NCBI RefSeq assembly: GCF_000016985.1
Contig: NC_009633.1
Location: 1,860,001 to 1,924,000 of the forward strand
Length of the DNA stretch: 64,000 nt
Source: Alkaliphilus metalliredigens QYMF
GTDB taxonomy: Bacteria > Bacillota > Clostridia > Peptostreptococcales > Natronincolaceae
Direction of reading: 5' to 3'
The notes beneath the pieces are model-generated. The model did no database searches, was not told the DNA's origin, and worked only from the letters and a program-made list of their open reading frames with translations. How positions within the stretch are numbered: the first letter of the stretch is position 1; each line of letters starts with the position of its first letter. A program made the position numbers and the translations under genes. This document shows positions 46,030 to 54,550 of this stretch, piece by piece.

Positions 46030-46800
46030 CACTAGTGTTCAATTAATGGATTTAAAATCCATTTACAATACTTCGTATCCAGTACTTTCATAATTTGCTT
46101 TAAATTTAGACATGAAAATAGTCAGTAACCTTTGCTTTAATATAATTACACCACTAACCATATTTGCAAGGGGGTACTGACTATTGGTTAAGGATAATTA
46201 TATCACTATTTTCGAAAAATTATTAGACATCATTGATTGGAAAAAGTTGAAAGAATCTACTTATCTACTAGATACTGACCATTACATTGCTCAAAATCAT
46301 TGATGCCGAAGGAAGAAGTTTAATTTCTATAACAAATGAACTTGACTTATCCAGTGAAGAAGTTGCTTGGTTATACAAGAAACGCTGGGAGACAGAGCTA
46401 TTCTTCAAATGGATAAAGCAACATTTGAAAATCAAAAAAATTATTGGACATAGCTTAAATGCAGTAATGAACCAGATTATAACAGCTATCATTACTTTTG
46501 TTATGATGAGGATGATTCAAAAGACTTCTAAAACATCCTTAGGCTTATTGAAAATAAAGCGATTGATTAAGCATTCGATAACTAAGCTTGTAAATAATGA
46601 GACATTTAGTTGGACGCTATGGCTTGGAAGTTAACCAATATATAATTTCATAAAAATCCAAAATATTGTTTTATAAGGATAGTTGTATTTAATTTTACTG
46701 GGATATATTCCCTGAAGGCTTAATTGTAGAACTCCATCAACAAAACTGAAAAAATTTTTAAAAATCAATAGAAATATTATCTAATTTTTGAACACTAGTG
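46030..46800 (+). mobile_element. Internally deleted IS4-like element
   Basis: The left end cactagtgttcaattaatgg (46030) and right end ttgaacactagtg (46788-46800) are inverted. An intact element would be about 1.4-1.6 kb; this is 771 bp. The transposase N-terminus is joined directly to its C-terminus, with the catalytic middle missing. Termini are shared with the 49-bp palindrome at 36128-36176. Confidence 0.8.
46184..46634 (+). pseudogene. IS4-family transposase with internal deletion
   Basis: N-terminal part from TTG at 46184: NYITIFEKLLDIIDWKKLKE, ending in a stop near 46301. C-terminal part (from about 46287, another frame): LYKKRWETELFFKWIKQHLK, the Y-(2)-R-(3)-E-(6)-K signature of IS4. 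Both catalytic aspartates were lost in the deletion. Confidence 0.85.
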
Positions 46801-46862
46801 TTAATCTTTAATAAAAGGTTTAATCATTATTCATAGAAAAAAAACATTCAAGGAGGGAGCGT

Positions 46863-47333
46863 ATGTCAAAAAAAACAGCATTACGTTATTTATTGACTTT
46901 AGGGGTATTCATCATTTATGCTGCTGCTGGAGGATTTATAGAAAACTACATTACAGAGCTTCGATCGCGGCTATATAAACCCCTTATTCTTGAACTTATG
47001 TTTATTACAACGGTTTTTAATATGGGTATCGGAATTTTACTTGCATCTCATAATTATTTCAATGAGAAAAGGAAAGAGGGAAGTTGGAAAGTTGATAAAT
47101 ATAAATTATACTTTCTGTGTATACCAGCTTTATTTTTATCATTGTTAACGTGGATGTATTTATGGATACCCGGATCAAGACCAATATTAGAGACACTACA
47201 GATAGTGCTTCCTGTTAGGATTACATCAATGAATATATTTCAAATTTTGTTCGGGTATACTTTGGTAACTAGCTTTTACAAAAGCACTAATAATAGCAAA
47301 CCAGAGTTAAGTGATGAAAATATGCAGAGTTAA
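46863..47333 (+). CDS. Membrane protein with four transmembrane helices
   Basis: 156 residues from an ATG behind aaggagggagcgt. Hydrophobic helices near residues 8-24, 40-62, 79-100 and 118-138. The tail is hydrophilic. No recognised family; it resembles in layout the membrane protein at 61547-61987. It follows the deleted IS4 by about 60 nt. Confidence 0.65.
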   Translation: MSKKTALRYLLTLGVFIIYAAAGGFIENYITELRSRLYKPLILELMFITTVFNMGIGILLASHNYFNEKRKEGSWKVDKYKLYFLCIPALFLSLLTWMYLWIPGSRPILETLQIVLPVRITSMNIFQILFGYTLVTSFYKSTNNSKPELSDENMQS

Positions 47334-47399
47334 TAATAGAAATCATGAGGGTGTTTTTAAATTTCTCTCATAAGAAATATAACTTTTGAAATATTGATT

Positions 47400-47580
47400 T
47401 TTCATTCATTCGTTGAATAGGGGGTGCTTTCGGTATAGATGCTTCCAGTTATAATGAGTTTACCGATGGCTTTAATTTGGGACTATTCTCTATAAATCTA
47501 TTTAAGTTTCTTATTCCTACTAGATAGTATATAGTCTTCCTGAGTTAATCGAAAAGAAAAAAGCTATAGAGGTTGAGTGA
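47400..47580 (+). pseudogene. Remnant copy of the membrane gene at 56825-57064
   Basis: Aligns with 56888-57066: shared tttcttattcc/gccttttgg..., gatagtatatagt.ttcctg, then aaaagctatagaggttgagtga at the stop. The 5' part is diverged and the frame is broken. It shows that the small-membrane-gene module near 56.8 kb was duplicated to this spot. Confidence 0.6.
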
Positions 47581-47674
47581 TATTGCGTACTTGATGGAAA
47601 TTGCCACTCAAAGCTACAAGTATAAGCTTTGTATACTTGAAATGATAATATCTATCTTGGAAAGGGGTAAAATT

Positions 47675-48625
47675 ATGAAAAGAATTTTATTGTTTCTTAT
47701 TATTTTTTCTGTAGTCATGACAGGTTGTAGTATGCCGACGACAAGCAATAATAACAGTTGGAATAGCGATGCCAATTCATCAAATGGAAACCTCTTCTTT
47801 GGCTATGGAGGAAATGTCTATTTTAATATTGTAGCCGAAGAGGGGATCTTTAGATTACATGAAAATCCTCGGGAAGTGTCGAAAGTGGCAGAAGGCATCT
47901 TTTCAAGACTCCACATTGAAAATGGGTGGATTTATACTATAAAGCTTTCAGGGGAAGATAGTGGATTTTTCAAAATAAAAACTGACGGAACAGAGATGGA
48001 TCAATTGATGCCCCTATCAGTTTCAAAAGGAATTGAAATGGTTAAAGAAGATAATTATTTATATTATGTAGACCCTCAATCTGTAGTCGGAGGAATCTAT
48101 AAAATGCACATTGATGAAGGTGAAGAGGTCAAGTTAACAGATGATTTTAGAGCAAGGCATCTTTACGTATTGGATGAATGGCTGTACTATCTAGAAAGTG
48201 AAGGCGGATATGTATACAGAGTTAAAACTGATGGTAGCGTACGAGAACAATTAACTAACAATACTTCTTTTATGATGATGAATGATGAATGGATTTACTA
48301 CTTTTTCCAGAAAGGAACGATCAAAAGGATTAGACACGATGGCTCACAGGAAGAAGTAATTAAGGAAGAGGACACCCTACGGAATCAATACATGAATATT
48401 AAAGATAATTGGCTATATGTATCTGCTCACAAAGGGGAAGGATTCGATACCCAAGATTGGGAGTTTTATAAAATCAATTTGGAAACAAAGGAAGAAATTA
48501 TGATTTATGAAGGCGTTGTAACGAACATTCACATCATTAATGATCACATCTATTTGCATGCCGACTCAAGCTTTTATCGAATGAATCTAGACGGTACTGA
48601 ATGGATTGAATTATTTGATCTATAA
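47675..48625 (+). CDS. Lipoprotein with DUF5050-type beta-propeller repeats
   Basis: 316 residues from the ATG at 47675 behind aaagggg; a longer frame from 47573 lacks a ribosome site. The signal ends VMTGC (Cys18). The body repeats W/Y-x-Y-Y ... K/R-T/I-x-x-D-G-S/T units (LYYVDPQ, WLYYLESEGG, VKTDGSVREQL, IKRIRHDGSQ, MNLDGTEW), a six- or seven-bladed propeller like the DUF5050 family. Anchored outside the membrane, it probably binds ligands or partner proteins. Followed by R2 repeat copy 2, which ends transcription. Confidence 0.8.
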   Translation: MKRILLFLIIFSVVMTGCSMPTTSNNNSWNSDANSSNGNLFFGYGGNVYFNIVAEEGIFRLHENPREVSKVAEGIFSRLHIENGWIYTIKLSGEDSGFFKIKTDGTEMDQLMPLSVSKGIEMVKEDNYLYYVDPQSVVGGIYKMHIDEGEEVKLTDDFRARHLYVLDEWLYYLESEGGYVYRVKTDGSVREQLTNNTSFMMMNDEWIYYFFQKGTIKRIRHDGSQEEVIKEEDTLRNQYMNIKDNWLYVSAHKGEGFDTQDWEFYKINLETKEEIMIYEGVVTNIHIINDHIYLHADSSFYRMNLDGTEWIELFDL

Positions 48626-48654
48626 ACATTATATATAATCACAAGAGGGTCAGA

Positions 48655-48870
48655 TTATCGATTTTATGTGTCAGAAAATGCTTGAAATAAAGGAATGGAA
48701 ATATGCTTGAAATATTAGCAATATAGCCATTCCTTTATTTATTTCTAAAATATCAACATTAGCCATTAACAAAGCATTAATGTAAAAAAAGACATAAGGA
48801 TAGACATTTAAATTTTGTTCCTATAGTTCAATGTAAAATTATTCCATAGTATGATATGATGGTCTTGTAA
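48655..48870 (+). repeat. Repeat R2 with terminator-like hairpin, copy 2
   Basis: Perfect 14-bp stem aaataaaggaatgg (48685-48698) / ccattcctttattt (48727-48740), then the conserved gatagacatttaaattttgt and taatgtaaaattattc-like tail as in copy 1 (20030-20240). It follows the DUF5050-like lipoprotein. Confidence 0.7.
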
Positions 48871-49077
48871 TAATAATTAATCGTTTATTCCAAATTAAGT
48901 AAAGTTATAAATATGGCAAAAAAACTTATGAATAGTGAGGTGTTAAGGATTGTGCTCCGGTTTGATTCTTCGGTTCTCTTGCTGGAATAGCATATGTTCC
49001 CTATGGGTTGTCTAATTTAATACAAAGTTTTATGCGAAATTAATCTATGTTAAAGGATACTGCAGGAAGGTGATCAA

Positions 49078-49304
49078 ATGAATTGTCCATATTGTCAAAA
49101 GGAATTAAGGGGGATATATCTACGGTGATAGGTATTCTTTAAAGTGGTTGCCTGCCGATAAATTTGTTTTTAGGAGTGGCAATTGGCTCAGAAGTACTAC
49201 CTCATGTGGATAATTCTCTGAGACCTAAAGTGAGGGCCTTTAAATGCTATGAATGCCAAAAAATGATTATGGATCTTGACCAATCGAATTTGAACAAGTT
49301 ATAG
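49078..49304 (+). pseudogene. PF20097/DUF6487-like protein, frameshifted, copy 2
   Basis: MNCPYCQKEL starts at 49078 behind aggaaggtgatc, with a leader nearly equal to that of copy 1 (24498). A two-base loss soon after brings a stop (cgg tga). The frame also breaks at the same gataaatttgttttt as copy 1, then continues GSEVLPHVDNSLRPKVRAFK and CYECQKMIMDLDQ. Probably a copy of an already broken gene. Confidence 0.65.
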
Positions 49305-49311
49305 ATCTATT

Positions 49312-49343
49312 AAAGGCAATGGAGTAAATTCATTGCTTTTATT
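49312..49343 (+). terminator. Terminator-like hairpin
   Basis: Stem aaaggcaatg/cattgctttt around a 9-nt loop, followed by attg. The stretch from here to 49527 holds only a short open fragment (GTFSGVQCLTIGDSMKTQSD) without a start, likely a gene remnant. Confidence 0.45.
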
Positions 49344-49527
49344 GTAGTTAAAAACCCTGGGATTCATTTAATTGTAGGAACATTTTCTGGAGTACAGTGT
49401 CTTACTATTGGAGATAGCATGAAAACCCAAAGTGATTTCGGAGGGTATATTGGAATGAATATTACTTGGATATAACTATGAGAAAATCATTGCATAAGAT
49501 AAATAGTTTTACTTTAGGGGGAGATAG

Positions 49528-49698
49528 TTGTGGTGGGGACTGGATACAACCATTAATCGGACTACTGGTTTTGATTACCTTTATATGGGCGGACGTTATC
49601 TATTGAGCTATTTATCTACAAGAGAAATCATATATTTGTACCCTTCAACAGCTATTATTTTTGGAGCAGTTCTAGCACTCTCAGCTATAGGGGGGTAG
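49528..49698 (+). CDS. 56-residue membrane peptide
   Basis: Starts at a TTG (49528) 5 nt after aggggga. The sequence has WWGLDTTINRTTGFDYLYMG and a hydrophobic C-terminal helix (STAIIFGAVLALSAIGG). It is not part of a longer frame. Family unknown. Confidence 0.45.
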   Translation: MWWGLDTTINRTTGFDYLYMGGRYLLSYLSTREIIYLYPSTAIIFGAVLALSAIGG

Positions 49699-49800
49699 GA
49701 AGCAGAAAATTAATCCCGTATTACTTCATAATTGTCGTGTACTGAGCATTATTTGTAGTGCAAACCAGATGAAAAATGTGACTCAAAGGAGAGTAGAATA

Positions 49801-50442
49801 ATGAAAAAGAGAGTGCTGGGTTTAAGCCAAAGAATGCTAATAATTACTGTTTTATCTTTGATTATATTGGCTTTTACAGGTTGTACCCTACAAGGAAAAG
49901 AAGATGCAACAGAGCTGTCATCACAAAATGAGATTCAAGAAGTTGATGAAGATGTAATCGCTCTAGTAAATGGAGAAAAAGTATATAAAGAAAAATTCGA
50001 ACTGCTTTATGAAATCATGGAACCTACAGGTATATATGAGGACTTAAATAAGCTTAAAGTAAATATTTTGAAGACATTGATAGGAGAAAAAATAGAAGAA
50101 CAAAAGATAAGAGAGTTGGGAATTACGGCAAGTAACGAAGAAGCTAAGGAAGCATATGAGAAAGCCCTAGATGATATTAGTTTTGAAGAGTTTATTGAAA
50201 ATAATCCCCATATAGACGCAGAAGATTTCTTAAATGGTATGAAACCCGCTCTAAAGCATGACAAATTGTATAAGCAGGAAACGATTATTGGAGAAAGAGA
50301 TTTGGAAAATGAAGAAATCGCTTCGGTCAAGCAAACCTATTTAAATGCTCTTATCAAAGAAGCAGACATAGGAGTTCAAGAAGAATACTTTGATTTAATA
50401 TCAGAAATCTTTGAAGTAAATAAGTTAAAGGTAAAAAATTGA
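49801..50442 (+). CDS. SurA/PrsA-N-like lipoprotein
   Basis: 213 residues with a lipoprotein signal ending AFTGC (Cys28). VIALVNGEKVYKEKFELLYE then 'LKTLIGEKIEEQKIRELGI' is the pattern of the SurA/trigger-factor-like N-terminal domain of foldases. No parvulin PPIase domain follows, so it is a chaperone-like fragment family rather than a complete foldase. Ribosome site aaaggagag. It may assist folding of exported proteins near the membrane. Confidence 0.75.
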   Translation: MKKRVLGLSQRMLIITVLSLIILAFTGCTLQGKEDATELSSQNEIQEVDEDVIALVNGEKVYKEKFELLYEIMEPTGIYEDLNKLKVNILKTLIGEKIEEQKIRELGITASNEEAKEAYEKALDDISFEEFIENNPHIDAEDFLNGMKPALKHDKLYKQETIIGERDLENEEIASVKQTYLNALIKEADIGVQEEYFDLISEIFEVNKLKVKN

Positions 50443-50558
50443 TATAGAGAAAACTCAATGATATTTGCTCAGGTAGAGTACCGAATATACTTTTGTGAAA
50501 GAGGTTCTATTATGCACTTTCTTTTTAAGGTGAATTAGATGAAATAAAGGGGGTAAAA

Positions 50559-50846
50559 ATGGACAAATTTTGGTTTGTGATTTCGATGGTTGGAGTAGTG
50601 CTGATGGGGGGAAGTGCTATGCGCTATTTTTATCTAGGGGCATTCCTTCAGATAGTAGGAGGAATCCTTATTTTATTAGGAGTATGGAGCATTCGACCAT
50701 TTCTAATATTGCGTTATGGGAAGCAATTTTATGAGGTTGATGAAAAGCATGAGACTTCAATTAGAAGGCTCCTTCCAAAAGTTTTTAGGTTAGCACTGAT
50801 TGGTGTTTTATTATTTATAGTTGGAGGAATAGTTAAAGTTGTATAA
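50559..50846 (+). CDS. Small membrane protein
   Basis: 95 residues behind ataaaggggg. Two or three hydrophobic helices (about 5-20, 24-42 and 73-92) with a charged loop (EVDEKHETSIRRLLPKV). Family unknown. It lies in a run of four small membrane genes (50559-51714). Confidence 0.6.
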   Translation: MDKFWFVISMVGVVLMGGSAMRYFYLGAFLQIVGGILILLGVWSIRPFLILRYGKQFYEVDEKHETSIRRLLPKVFRLALIGVLLFIVGGIVKVV

Positions 50847-50910
50847 ATCATTGAGGCGAAACTAGATGGTGACGATAAATGTGTGAAATTAATATAATGG
50901 AGGGGTTGAA

Positions 50911-51114
50911 TTGTTTAGAAGATTCACGAAGTTCACAGGACCAAGGTCAAACGGGTTAATACATAAGGGCTTCAATAGCTCGTCAGATACTGGGGATAAA
51001 AAAGGTTCTAAAAATAAATGGTTGGACGCATACATTACTTACTATATAGTTACATTTTTTGGGGGGATACTTGGGATACTGATGCTAATATATAGAATGG
51101 TGACAAATCAATAG
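50911..51114 (+). CDS. Small single-span membrane protein
   Basis: 67 residues from a TTG behind tggaggggttgaa. Basic, Gly-rich N-terminus (FRRFTKFTGPRSNGLIHKGF), then a helix near 47-63. Family unknown. Confidence 0.5.
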   Translation: MFRRFTKFTGPRSNGLIHKGFNSSSDTGDKKGSKNKWLDAYITYYIVTFFGGILGILMLIYRMVTNQ

Positions 51115-51226
51115 GTATATAGCGATAGTTATATAACTTGGACAGGCATTTTGATACAAGTTGTTACAATTATTATTTATGTATATGCTTCATATAAGAA
51201 TGCTAAATGAAGAGGGTGAGGGGTTC

Positions 51227-51427
51227 ATGGCACTAGTTAGGTTAATACCAGTTATTATACTTATTGGTTGTGCATATCAGGCATATAAGAATGCTAAAAA
51301 TACTGAAGAACGAAAAAAAGTTAACAGGAATATAGGCACTATAGTGGGAGTATGGATAGCTTTATTATTACTAATTAGTATCCCAATACTGTTTATCATT
51401 ATTTTAAACAAAGTGCAAGGATATTAA
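51227..51427 (+). CDS. Small two-helix membrane protein
   Basis: 66 residues from the ATG at 51227 behind gagggtgagggg. Helices near residues 3-18 and 40-62, connected by YKNAKNTEERKKVNRN. Longer upstream starts lack ribosome sites. Between 51115 and 51226 a peptide remnant (ILIQVVTIIIYVYASYKNAK) resembles the loop of this protein, suggesting a partial duplication. Confidence 0.5.
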   Translation: MALVRLIPVIILIGCAYQAYKNAKNTEERKKVNRNIGTIVGVWIALLLLISIPILFIIILNKVQGY

Positions 51428-51561
51428 AAATAGTTGTAAACTCATTTTAATGGATAATAAGCTTTTAATTTATGAAGGCAGATATCTGAATTATTTTAAT
51501 TAGCTTGGATGAAAATGTCTTGGTTATTTATATAACAACTTAAAGACAGAGAGAGAATTTG

Positions 51562-51714
51562 GTGAGTGAAGGGATGAAATTTTTTATCTTTATATTTGCT
51601 TTCCGTGCTTTTATGGAATGGAAATTTGAAAGAGAATCAAAAACATACATTTTGAATATTTTAAATTTTGCTGGAGCTTCATTGCTTTTGATAATACTCT
51701 TATTATTCTTCTAG
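51562..51714 (+). CDS. 50-residue membrane peptide
   Basis: Starts at a GTG (51562) after agagaga; an ATG at 51574 in the same frame is possible. The pattern FAFRAFMEWKFERESKTYIL and a C-terminal hydrophobic helix recalls the DUF4181-like group; weak assignment. No longer frame exists. Confidence 0.4.
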   Translation: MSEGMKFFIFIFAFRAFMEWKFERESKTYILNILNFAGASLLLIILLLFF

Positions 51715-51760
51715 ATAAAATCATATAGGATATAGATAAGACATAGGAAATTAGTTCCTG

Positions 51761-52161
51761 CATATCATCGTTTAAGGCGTAAAAGATTATCTAAGCAATA
51801 GAAGCAACTAGGTTTTGTTATGTGGTTTCCAGTATTTTGTTTTTAGAGGAGGGTTTGCATGAATCTGCCATTAATTTTTTTAGCTTCATCAATTTGGGTT
51901 TTAGCACTTTATTTACTAAATAAGGTATTTAACTACAAAGATAAATTAATTAGGCATTTTGGAATTGCAAAATATAAAATAATGCTACTTATTATATTTA
52001 TACTTGCATTTCTAATTTTAAGATTAGGCTTTAATATTGATTTCTTTGGAAGTACAATTGAACATTTAATATTCTGGTCCTACCTTTACCTAATAACTAA
52101 CCCAGAACATTTTCGCTAAATAGAATTTTTATCTAGTTGTTACACATCATCTTTTCAATAT
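51761..52161 (+). repeat. 401-bp duplicated segment, copy 2
   Basis: Nearly identical to 20246-20646 (about seven mismatches). Its right end abuts an IS630 transposase fragment at 52164, which is absent after copy 1. Confidence 0.85.
51859..52119 (+). CDS. Small membrane protein, duplicated copy 2
   Basis: 86 residues, almost identical to 20344-20604. Hydrophobic helices near residues 3-20, 40-58 and 64-80. It retains start, ribosome site (gaggagggtttgc) and stop, so it can be expressed. The only charge-changing substitution is GD to EH near residue 68. Family unknown. Confidence 0.65.
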   Translation: MNLPLIFLASSIWVLALYLLNKVFNYKDKLIRHFGIAKYKIMLLIIFILAFLILRLGFNIDFFGSTIEHLIFWSYLYLITNPEHFR

Positions 52162-52163
52162 CC

Positions 52164-52505
52164 TGAAGTAGAAAAAGTCATTCTGGTCTGTGATAACTTG
52201 AATACTCATAAAATATCAGTCATTTATGAGGTGTTCCCATCTGAGAAAGCAAGAGAACTTGCTAAACGTTTAGAAATACACTATACCCCAAAACACGGTA
52301 GCTGGTTGAATATAGCGGAGTTAGAGTTAAGTGTATTCACAAGGCAGTGTCTTAACAAGAGAATTCCAGATATAGAAACATTGCAAACCAAAGCATATCT
52401 ATGGGAGCAGAACCGTAATGAATCCCAAAAGGAGTTAATTGGCATTTTACTACAAAAGATGCTCGTATAAAACTTCAGCATGTGTATCCACAGATTGTCA
52501 TGTGA
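52164..52505 (+). pseudogene. C-terminal fragment of an IS630-family transposase
   Basis: EKVILVCDNLNTHKISVIYE holds the second catalytic Asp (DNLNTH), and IHYTPKHGSWLNIAELELSV the third-acid region typical of IS630. A frameshift near 52440 precedes the usual end (FTTKDARIKLQHVYPQI). The N-terminal half is missing. Confidence 0.85.
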
Positions 52506-52800
52506 CTAAGCACTAGGAGTTCTATCATATTTAGTCAATATTACACCTCGGGATAGGTTAGAGAAATTTATTACCTCTCTAAATGTCTATTTGTACATAT
52601 AATTTATAAATTTTTGTTTCACATCATCTATCCAAAATGCGTAGAAAAAGGTAATTTCACTCAACATTAGATTAACTAATTAGATGACATATATCCTATA
52701 AGATGATTTTCCAACAATGAACATAGGCACTGCTGTCATTTGGGTTGTTAGGTTTACAATGTATGGACATCAGAGGATGGCATCACAGGAGCATAGATCT

Positions 52801-52855
52801 GCAAGGGAAGTGATTTTCTTCTCTTGCTTTTTTAATACTGAATAAAGTAGAGGGT
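52801..52855 (+). ncRNA. 5' end fragment of the RNA-like repeat, copy C
   Basis: Hairpin gcaagggaag/cttctcttgc (52801-52827), six T and then aatactgaataaagtagaggg, as in copies A and B. The similarity ends there. The remaining space between the IS630 fragment (52505) and the cluster at 53002 shows nothing else I can assign. Confidence 0.5.
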
Positions 52856-53001
52856 AATTTTCTAGTTGAATACTTAGTGTTTCATAGATGAAAATTTATG
52901 GACTCTCTTGGTTTAAGCACAGAATACACCTGTTAAAGATAAGTAAAGGAGATAAAGGAAACTTTCTCGTAAACAGGGGAAATCATCCTTTATCTTTATT
53001 T

Positions 53002-53325
53002 TTATCCCATTTGATTCGATACACTTCCTCTACTAAACCCCCCAATGTTTTTCATACTGTTATACTTAACCAACACCTCAAAGCTAATCAATCCCATGGT
53101 GTAACATAAAGTAGTAAAGGGCTTAAAAGAGAGTTTCTCCAGTAATCTATCGGAAAAACCATACAGTAAAATAGTGACAGCCAGAGAAGAAACAATGATT
53201 TTTACGATCAAAATTCCTTCTATTCTTTCTAAGAAAGTATCCAGTAGATCCTTAGACAGGGCACCGAGAAAACAAAATAAGTAGATGAAGATGAAAAAAA
53301 TACATTCGGTCATTAAAATATCCAT
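53002..53325 (-). CDS. Holin-like membrane protein
   Basis: 107 residues from the ATG at 53323-53325. Three hydrophobic helices (about 6-25, 40-57 and 70-88) with a short basic tail, the size and shape of phage holins, but no family motif that I can name. It starts 2 nt after the next upstream gene's stop, so it is in an operon with 53328-53672 and probably with the DUF2922 gene. Confidence 0.55.
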   Translation of the reverse strand: MDILMTECIFFIFIYLFCFLGALSKDLLDTFLERIEGILIVKIIVSSLAVTILLYGFSDRLLEKLSFKPFTTLCYTMGLISFEVLVKYNSMKNIGGFSRGSVSNQMG

Positions 53326-53327
53326 GG

Positions 53328-53672
53328 CTAAACCTCATGTTTACAAGGTGAGTTAAGTTCACGGCATTTTTCATTGGCCTTTAAAAAGTCATTACTGTCG
53401 GATGTGATTGCCTGGGAATTGCCATTGGTTTTACAAAGTCTATTTTGTAGGCTGGCAAGGGGCAGGAATAGCAGATGAAATACAATGAAGATAAGAAACA
53501 ATAGGGTTGCCTGTTCTGTATTGAAGGCTCCCTCCATGGCGTATCCTCTAGCTGGTATGATATGACGATAGAGTAAGTAATAAACCAGTGTAGTGGTAAG
53601 CACCAGGATGAAAATGAGTAGAGAAAAAATTTTGGATGGTTGATTTCCTTTCTTTGGGATTTGGATATTCAT
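53328..53672 (-). CDS. Membrane protein of the DUF2922 cluster
   Basis: About 114 residues from the ATG at 53670-53672, behind aaaggagg (a GTG at 53684 overlaps that site). Two hydrophobic helices (about 18-36 and 55-75) and a Cys-containing hydrophilic C-terminus (ENKCREL... style, ending SPCKHEV). Family unknown. Stop and next start are 2 nt apart. Confidence 0.55.
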   Translation of the reverse strand: MNIQIPKKGNQPSKIFSLLIFILVLTTTLVYYLLYRHIIPARGYAMEGAFNTEQATLLFLIFIVFHLLFLPLASLQNRLCKTNGNSQAITSDSNDFLKANEKCRELNSPCKHEV

Positions 53673-53727
53673 GAATCTTGGCACCTCCTTTAGTCTATGA
53701 AACTTAATTGATGACCTAAGCTACCAC

Positions 53728-53937
53728 TTAAAGCTCAGTTGTTGCAGTCTCAACGATGTATGCACTATCCACCGCCACTAAGTTACCGGCAGCTGAGAAG
53801 ACCACATCTTTTGCAACAATTAAATCCATGACAGCCTTCACCTGTGTTGCATCAAGATCCTCTCTAGGGACGGAGACTCTCAGGCTGACTAAACGATCTT
53901 CACCGGTCTTAAAGACCATTCGTAAATACTTATCCAA
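53728..53937 (-). CDS. DUF2922 protein
   Basis: 69 residues: YLRMVFKTGEDRLVSLRVSV, then PREDLDATQVKAVMDLIVAK and DSAYIVETATTEL match the DUF2922 pattern. Members occur in Bacilli and Clostridia beside DUF1659 and YvrJ proteins; function is unknown, but the set is often phage-like or stress-linked. Ribosome site aaggtg upstream on the minus strand. Confidence 0.8.
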   Translation of the reverse strand: MDKYLRMVFKTGEDRLVSLRVSVPREDLDATQVKAVMDLIVAKDVVFSAAGNLVAVDSAYIVETATTEL

Positions 53938-53980
53938 GGACTACACCTTCTTTCGTATTGGTATTTCCTAGGGAATAATC

Positions 53981-54199
53981 CTAAAACGTAAAGGTTTTAA
54001 CTATCTGATCTCCCTCGAGCAGCTCCTCATCATAATCAATGGTAAAGTGGTCTTCTTCTGACTCTTCTGACTCATCAGACTCCTCAAGGACTTCAACCAT
54101 TTCCTCATCCTCTGAGGCTTGATTTCCTAACATGGAAAGCTGTAAAGGGTCCAATGAAACGGATATCTCTTCATTGGGACGAAACTTTCTAAGGGCCAC
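53981..54199 (-). CDS. Small acidic protein, possibly degenerate DUF1659-like
   Basis: 72 residues from a GTG at 54197-54199 without a strong ribosome site. An acidic run (VLEESDESEESEED) occupies the middle. The last residues (GDQIVKTFTF) resemble the beginning of the conserved DUF1659 core, after which the frame stops. Its place immediately before DUF2922 is where DUF1659 is expected, so it may be a truncated version. Weak assignment. Confidence 0.4.
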   Translation of the reverse strand: MALRKFRPNEEISVSLDPLQLSMLGNQASEDEEMVEVLEESDESEESEEDHFTIDYDEELLEGDQIVKTFTF

Positions 54200-54217
54200 A
54201 AGGTTTTCATCATTTAA

Positions 54218-54322
54218 TTAAATATCACTTAACACAATTGATATGGATTGACTCCAAGTGTCAGCAGCTACTTTATTACTAATATCAATTTTTTTAATCT
54301 TAGCGATTTGAATTTGATTCAT
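54218..54322 (-). CDS. 34-residue peptide
   Basis: Starts at an ATG (54320-54322) behind a strong gaggaggaatcc. The peptide (MNQIQIAKIKKIDISNKVAA and a 14-residue tail) ends 18 nt before the next gene's start. Excellent ribosome site but no known family; it may be the N-terminus of a broken gene. Confidence 0.45.
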   Translation of the reverse strand: MNQIQIAKIKKIDISNKVAADTWSQSISIVLSDI

Positions 54323-54408
54323 TGGATTCCTCCTCTATTGTGTTTTTTACATTATATCCTATGATATTTTGAAATTCAGTGAGTGGAAGGATGAAATCAA
54401 TCAGGGAA

Positions 54409-54502
54409 AATAAAGTTGAAATAAAGTTGAAATAAAGTAGAAAAACACTTTCAAAAAAGAGAAGAGATAGGCAAAGTAGGCAAAGTAGGGTTAGGCAAAG
54501 TA
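54409..54502. repeat. Short tandem repeats in the divergent promoter region
   Basis: About three copies of aataaagttga (54410-54440) and three of ggcaaagta (54470-54502) precede the LexA-box promoter. Such repeats can vary in number by slippage and could change spacing upstream of the promoter. Confidence 0.55.
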
Positions 54503-54504
54503 GA

Positions 54505-54528
54505 TATAATAGGGTGGAACACATGTTC
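54505..54528 (+). promoter_or_regulatory. -10 box followed by a LexA box
   Basis: TATAAT at 54505-54510, then GAACACATGTTC at 54517-54528, which fits GAAC-N4-GTTC. The box sits at the transcription start, a position expected to repress. The -35 is poor and lies in the ggcaaagta repeats. Confidence 0.7.
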
Positions 54529-54550
54529 TTAATAAGAGGGGAGTAAAATA

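Noticed and set aside
54409-54502. CRISPR array
   Set aside because: Repeat units are about 9-11 bp without spacers; no cas genes are present, and no other regular repeat-spacer pattern was seen in the window.
54300-54524. 74-residue Leu/Cys-rich frame on the minus strand
   Set aside because: It arises from the short tandem repeats (aaagttgaaat, ggcaaagta) and overlaps the real 34-residue ORF and the divergent promoter.
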